Shown: positions 60,131 through 64,000 of the stretch, piece by piece
Layout of the letters: every line of letters starts with the position of its first letter
Position numbering within the stretch: the first letter of the stretch is position 1
From: Ciborinia camelliae
Lineage: Eukaryota; Ascomycota; Leotiomycetes; Helotiales; Sclerotiniaceae
Length of the DNA: 64,000 nt
NCBI GenBank assembly: GCA_025890175.1
Contig: JANPYM010000007.1
Location: forward strand, 2,662,973-2,726,972
Reading direction: 5' to 3'
The notes under the pieces: generated by a model
Seen by the model: the letters and a program-made list of their open reading frames with translations, nothing else
What the model was told of the DNA's origin: nothing
Databases searched by the model: none
Position numbers and translations under genes: made by a program

Positions 60131-60266
60131 ACGAGCTTTGAGTACGGCCGCTCGGGCCGACCAATAATAAGAGCCCTCGCCATAGGCTCGGTCTTTATTA
60201 TTGGCTACGGCCCTTCACGACCTCCCTCGCAGCTCGTCTGCCGGAGGCTATCAGATACCTAATCTG
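60131..60266. other. Second GC-rich hairpin island
   Basis: An outer stem ACGAGCT (60131-60137) / AGCTCGT (60231-60237) encloses an inner stem formed by CCAATAATAA (60161-60170) and TTATTATTGG (60195-60204), with GAGCC/GGCTC inside it. A separate hairpin CAGAT/ATCTG lies at 60252-60266. The flanks are nearly pure AT. Confidence 0.6.
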
Positions 60267-60309
60267 GTAATATTGAAGCTATTCGCAAAATTTCATTTTT
60301 TTTTTTTGA

Positions 60310-60682
60310 AATAAAATAATTAATAAAATAATTAATAAAATAATTAATAAAATAATTCATAAAATAATTAATAAAATAATTAATAAAATAATTAATAAAA
60401 TAATTAATAAAATAATTAATAAAATAATTAATAAAATAATTAATAAAATAATTAATAAAATAATTAATAAAATAATTAATAAAATAATTAATAAAATAAT
60501 TAATAAAATAATTAATAAAATAATTAATAAAATAATTAATAAAATAATTAATAAAATAATTAATAAAATAATTAATAAAATAATTAATAAAATAATTAAT
60601 AAAATAATTAATAAAATAATTAATAAAATAATTAATAAAATAATTAATAAAAAAATTAATAAAATAATTAATAAAATAATTA
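60310..60682. repeat. 12-bp AT satellite, about 31 units
   Basis: Nearly perfect tandem AATAAAATAATT units. Two deviating units are visible, one with TTCAT near 60355 and one with an A run near 60650. Follows directly on the second hairpin island. Confidence 0.95.
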
Positions 60683-61730
60683 TTAATAATAAGAAATAAT
60701 TAATTATTTTAAAAATATAATATAAATTTTAATTTTATTATATTTAAAATATTAATTCTTTTAATTCTTTTTTAAAATTTAATGAATTATTAATTATTAT
60801 TTCTAAAATTTATCTAATTTGTATATTTTTTTTAATTTTTTTTAATTCTTTTTTAATTATTTTTTATTCTTCTTTTTCTTTTTCTTTTTCTATTTTTAAT
60901 TCTTTTTTAATTATTTTTTATTCTTCATTTTCTTTTTCTTTTTCTATTTTTAATTCTTTTTTTTTTAATTTTTCTTTTTTTTTAATTTTTTTAATTTTCT
61001 TATTATTAATTTTTTTTTCAATTTTATATAAATAATATTTTTTTTTATATTTTTACTTTTTATTTTTTATCTTTTATTTGTTTTAATTTTTAATTTCTTT
61101 TATTTCTATTTCTTTTATTTCTTTTATCCTTTTTATTTATTATTTATTAAAATTATATAATTTATATTTCTTTATATTTTAATTTTTAATTTTTAATTCT
61201 TTTAATTTTCTTTTATATTTTTACTTTCTATTTCTAATTTTTTTAATTTTCTTTTAATTTTTTAATTTATTTTATTTTTTTAATTTTTTTAATTATGAAT
61301 AAACATCTTTTCAAAATTTATAGATTTATTATATTTATATTTAATTTTTTCCTTTTTAACTTTTTTTTATTAATTTATTTAATTATTTTTCAATTTTATT
61401 TTTTATTTTTTATTAATTTTTTATTTATTTTTCTTTTAATTCTTTTTATTAGTTTTTTATATTCTTTTTATTTATTTATTTTTATTTTATTTACTTTATT
61501 TATTTTAATTTTTAATTCTTTATTTTACTTTTTCTTTTTCACTTTTAACTTAAAAAAAAGCTTCAATAATAAATTTTTAAACAACTACAAATCGTATAAA
61601 TATAAAAATTATATTATTAAAAAGCTTACAATCGAATTAACAAACTTATTAATTTTAATTATAATTTATATATTTCTTTATACTTATTGTGTTGAATAAT
61701 AGGTTTTATTTGAATATTTTTTGATTTTAA

Positions 61731-61795
61731 TGTTCCCGCACAGACCATCCGTACTTTTCTAGCCCAATCAGCTTTGTGCATTCCCAGCTTCGCTT
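61731..61795. other. Short island of normal GC content in AT-only DNA
   Basis: About 65 bases (GTTCCCGCACAGACC to CCAGCTTCGC) have ordinary composition inside sequence that is otherwise almost pure AT. No coding frame, tRNA structure or strong hairpin is recognised. Confidence 0.4.
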
Positions 61796-64000
61796 AATTA
61801 ATTCAGTGTTTTAAAATATGTATGTTAGAGATAGAGATATTAGAAAATATAATTTTTTATTAATATTAATATAAAAGTATAGGTTAATTAAATTTTATTT
61901 AAATTTTTAAGATAATATTTTTTTTTTAATAATAATATTTAATTTTAATTAATTTATTTAAATTTATAAAAAATTTATAATAATTGCAAAATATATTTTT
62001 TTTATATAAAACTTTTTTTAAATAATGATAAAAAAATTTATTTATAAAAAAATATTTCAATAAAAATATTTTTGATATTAAATTAATAATAATAAAAAAT
62101 TTTTTTTATAATAATTATTAAGAATAATTGGAAAGTATTGAATTAAATAATTGATATAAAAATTTTTATAAAGTTTTTATTAAAAATTTAGTTAAAATTT
62201 TAAACAATAAATTTTATTTTAAAGTGTTTAAAAGATTTATTTGATTTAATTTTAATATTAAATATTTATTTAGTTGAAATTAAATTTGTTTTTTTTGGTT
62301 ATATAAATTTTTTTTAAATTTTATTAGTAATTAATAAATTAACTTTTTTTTTTAATAATAATCTTTTAATTTTTTTTATTTTTCAAATTTTTTATTATTG
62401 TTTTATATATTTATAAAACAAAAATATTAAGTATTTTTTATATAAAATATATAAATTATATTTCTTTATTATTAAATTAATTAATCTTTAAAATTATAAT
62501 AAAGATTAATATAATAAAAACCTTAATTATTAAATTAAATATAAAAGGAATAATAATTCTAAAATATATAATTTTAATATTTCTTTTTTTTATATTTTTT
62601 TTTCGATTTTAATAATTATTAATTAATAAATTTTAATTAATTTTTTATTTTTATTATTATAATTAATAATATTTTGTTTTTATTTTTGAAATTTTATAAA
62701 ATATTTGTTGTATTTTAATTAAATATATAATATCTATCTCTTAATTAATTATATAATTTATTTATTTAATTAAATAATTAATAAATTATATATTTATTTA
62801 ATTATATAGGGTATAATTAAATATACAATATGGTAATACAAATTACACAAACACTACACGAATATATACCTAATACAATTATTCGAATTATACAAAGTTC
62901 TTTCAGAATTCGAAACACTATATTAGAAAAGATTAATTCTTTATTCGAATTTCAATTAGAAAAAACAATATAATAGAACATTTTTATTTCGATTCTGATT
63001 TTTGATTTTGTATTACAATAATATTATTTTATATATTATATATAAATATATAATATAATTATTACTATCTCTTAATATTTAATTTATTTATAATAAAAAG
63101 TATATATTAACCAATTAAATATTTTGTATTATTGGTATATATCCCTTATATATATTTAAAATTCGAATTTGTAATAGATTATATAGCTGTTAAGATAGAA
63201 AATACAAGAAATCAACTAGGTCAATAATAGCTTCAAGATTTTTCATTGCTTTTTAAATAAAATTTTTATTATCTTTTTAAATAATTAGCGATATATTATC
63301 GATCATTATTTAAACGATAATACTTTATTTAATATAAAGCTTTGTAGGCTTTCAAAGCTTTTTTGTTTAATTATATAAATCCGTTTTATATATATCAATA
63401 TTTTATAAATTAGATATTGCATTAAAGATTTGTTATCGATTAATATCGAATGTTAACAATTATTAATATATCAACTTCAAACCTAAATTTTATATCTAAG
63501 TATTTTTTTTGTTTTTATTGTTTTTAAATTTATAATAAAACTTTCTTTTTTAAAACATTTTATTCAAAAAGTTTTATTTATTAAAATTTATTATTTATAT
63601 ATATTAAAATATTTTTTTGGTTTATATTTTTATAATTATTTTTTTGTACAAATAATAGTTTTTAAATAATAATTTATTTTTATTAATTTAAAATCTATAT
63701 TATTAATAAAATATTGATTTTAAATAAAATATATTTTAATATTATATATTTGTATTATTCTATTTTTTTTGATTTATTAAAAATTTTACGAATATTTAGT
63801 AAATATCAATTAAATATTAAAAATTATTTAATTAAAATTAATTTTTTAAGTTTTTAAATTTAAAAATTTTTTTAATATAAAAAAAAAAATTTTTAAATTT
63901 CTTTATCGAATTATTAAATTTTATATTTTTTATTATTTAAAATATTTATATTTTTCTTGTTTTTATAATAAAATTCATTTTTCTTTAGTAAAAACTAAAA

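Larger units (their letters stand above)
56080..64000. other. Extremely AT-rich isochore without credible genes
   Basis: Composition changes sharply near 56080 from ordinary genic DNA to sequence dominated by A and T, and stays so to the window end. The only long open frame (61295-61699) encodes a Phe/Ile/Leu/Asn low-complexity string explained by composition. Repeats in the left part carry transition-only changes as expected from repeat-induced point mutation. From about 59.1 kb the DNA is mostly simple AT sequence broken by small GC-rich islands. Centromeric, subtelomeric or mitochondrial-derived origin cannot be decided here. Confidence 0.85.

Noticed and set aside
61295..61699. 134-codon open frame rich in Phe, Ile, Leu and Asn
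   Set aside because: Residue content is what T-rich and A-rich triplets produce. There is no conserved motif and the surroundings are simple AT sequence.

Overview
The window is nuclear DNA of a filamentous ascomycete. Genes carry short (about 48-190 bp) GT-AG introns with CTAAC-like branch points. Encoded families are typical of Pezizomycotina: velvet, HET, DUF3605 and a DUF6594-like membrane protein. The right end is an AT-rich, RIP-mutated isochore. The gene content and the wide UTR and intergenic spaces suit Leotiomycetes, perhaps Sclerotiniaceae, but that placement is inference.

Layout: 1-1710 is the 3' part of an UNC93-like MFS protein. 4203-7435 is PIK1 phosphatidylinositol 4-kinase (5 exons). 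9009-10825 is an MFS sugar transporter (6 exons). 11663-14485 is a divergent protein-kinase-like protein with a long C-terminal extension. 15336-17404 (-) is CTP synthase, including one apparent AT-AC intron. 18472-19706 (-) is a velvet regulator with VelC-like architecture. About 6 kb without a recognisable gene follows. 25797-27830 is a HET-domain gene interrupted by an in-frame stop. 33235-35540 (-) is a Ser/Thr kinase whose 3' end lies in a 1.73 kb duplication bracketing a 10-N gap, probably an assembly artefact. 38646-39723 is a cytochrome c peroxidase-type haem peroxidase. 40046-41957 is a DUF6594-like membrane protein with an apparent 1-nt frameshift near its start. 42776-44062 (-) is a RING-H2 protein. 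46633-49188 (-) is CDC27/APC3. 50307-50792 is SND2/TMEM208-like. 50922-51745 (-) is a DUF3605 protein. 52224-53335 is NADH-cytochrome b5 reductase.

Accessory sequence: a 596-bp inverted-repeat element with a 9-bp target duplication lies at 44.5-45.2 kb, and a second foldback element at 55.5-55.8 kb. From about 56.08 kb to the end the DNA is extremely AT-rich with no credible gene. This tract holds a diverged tandem array, a 499-bp TRIM-like element with two 155-bp LTRs differing only by transitions, copies of an LTR-like repeat also present near 42.1 kb, a 12-bp satellite, and isolated GC-rich islands that fold into nested hairpins and resemble GC clusters of fungal mitochondrial DNA.

The genes are mostly unlinked housekeeping functions (phosphoinositide signalling, nucleotide synthesis, ER targeting, redox, cell cycle). 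I see no biosynthetic cluster. The most notable signals are the AT-AC intron, the TRIM element caught inside a tandem array, and the hairpin islands.
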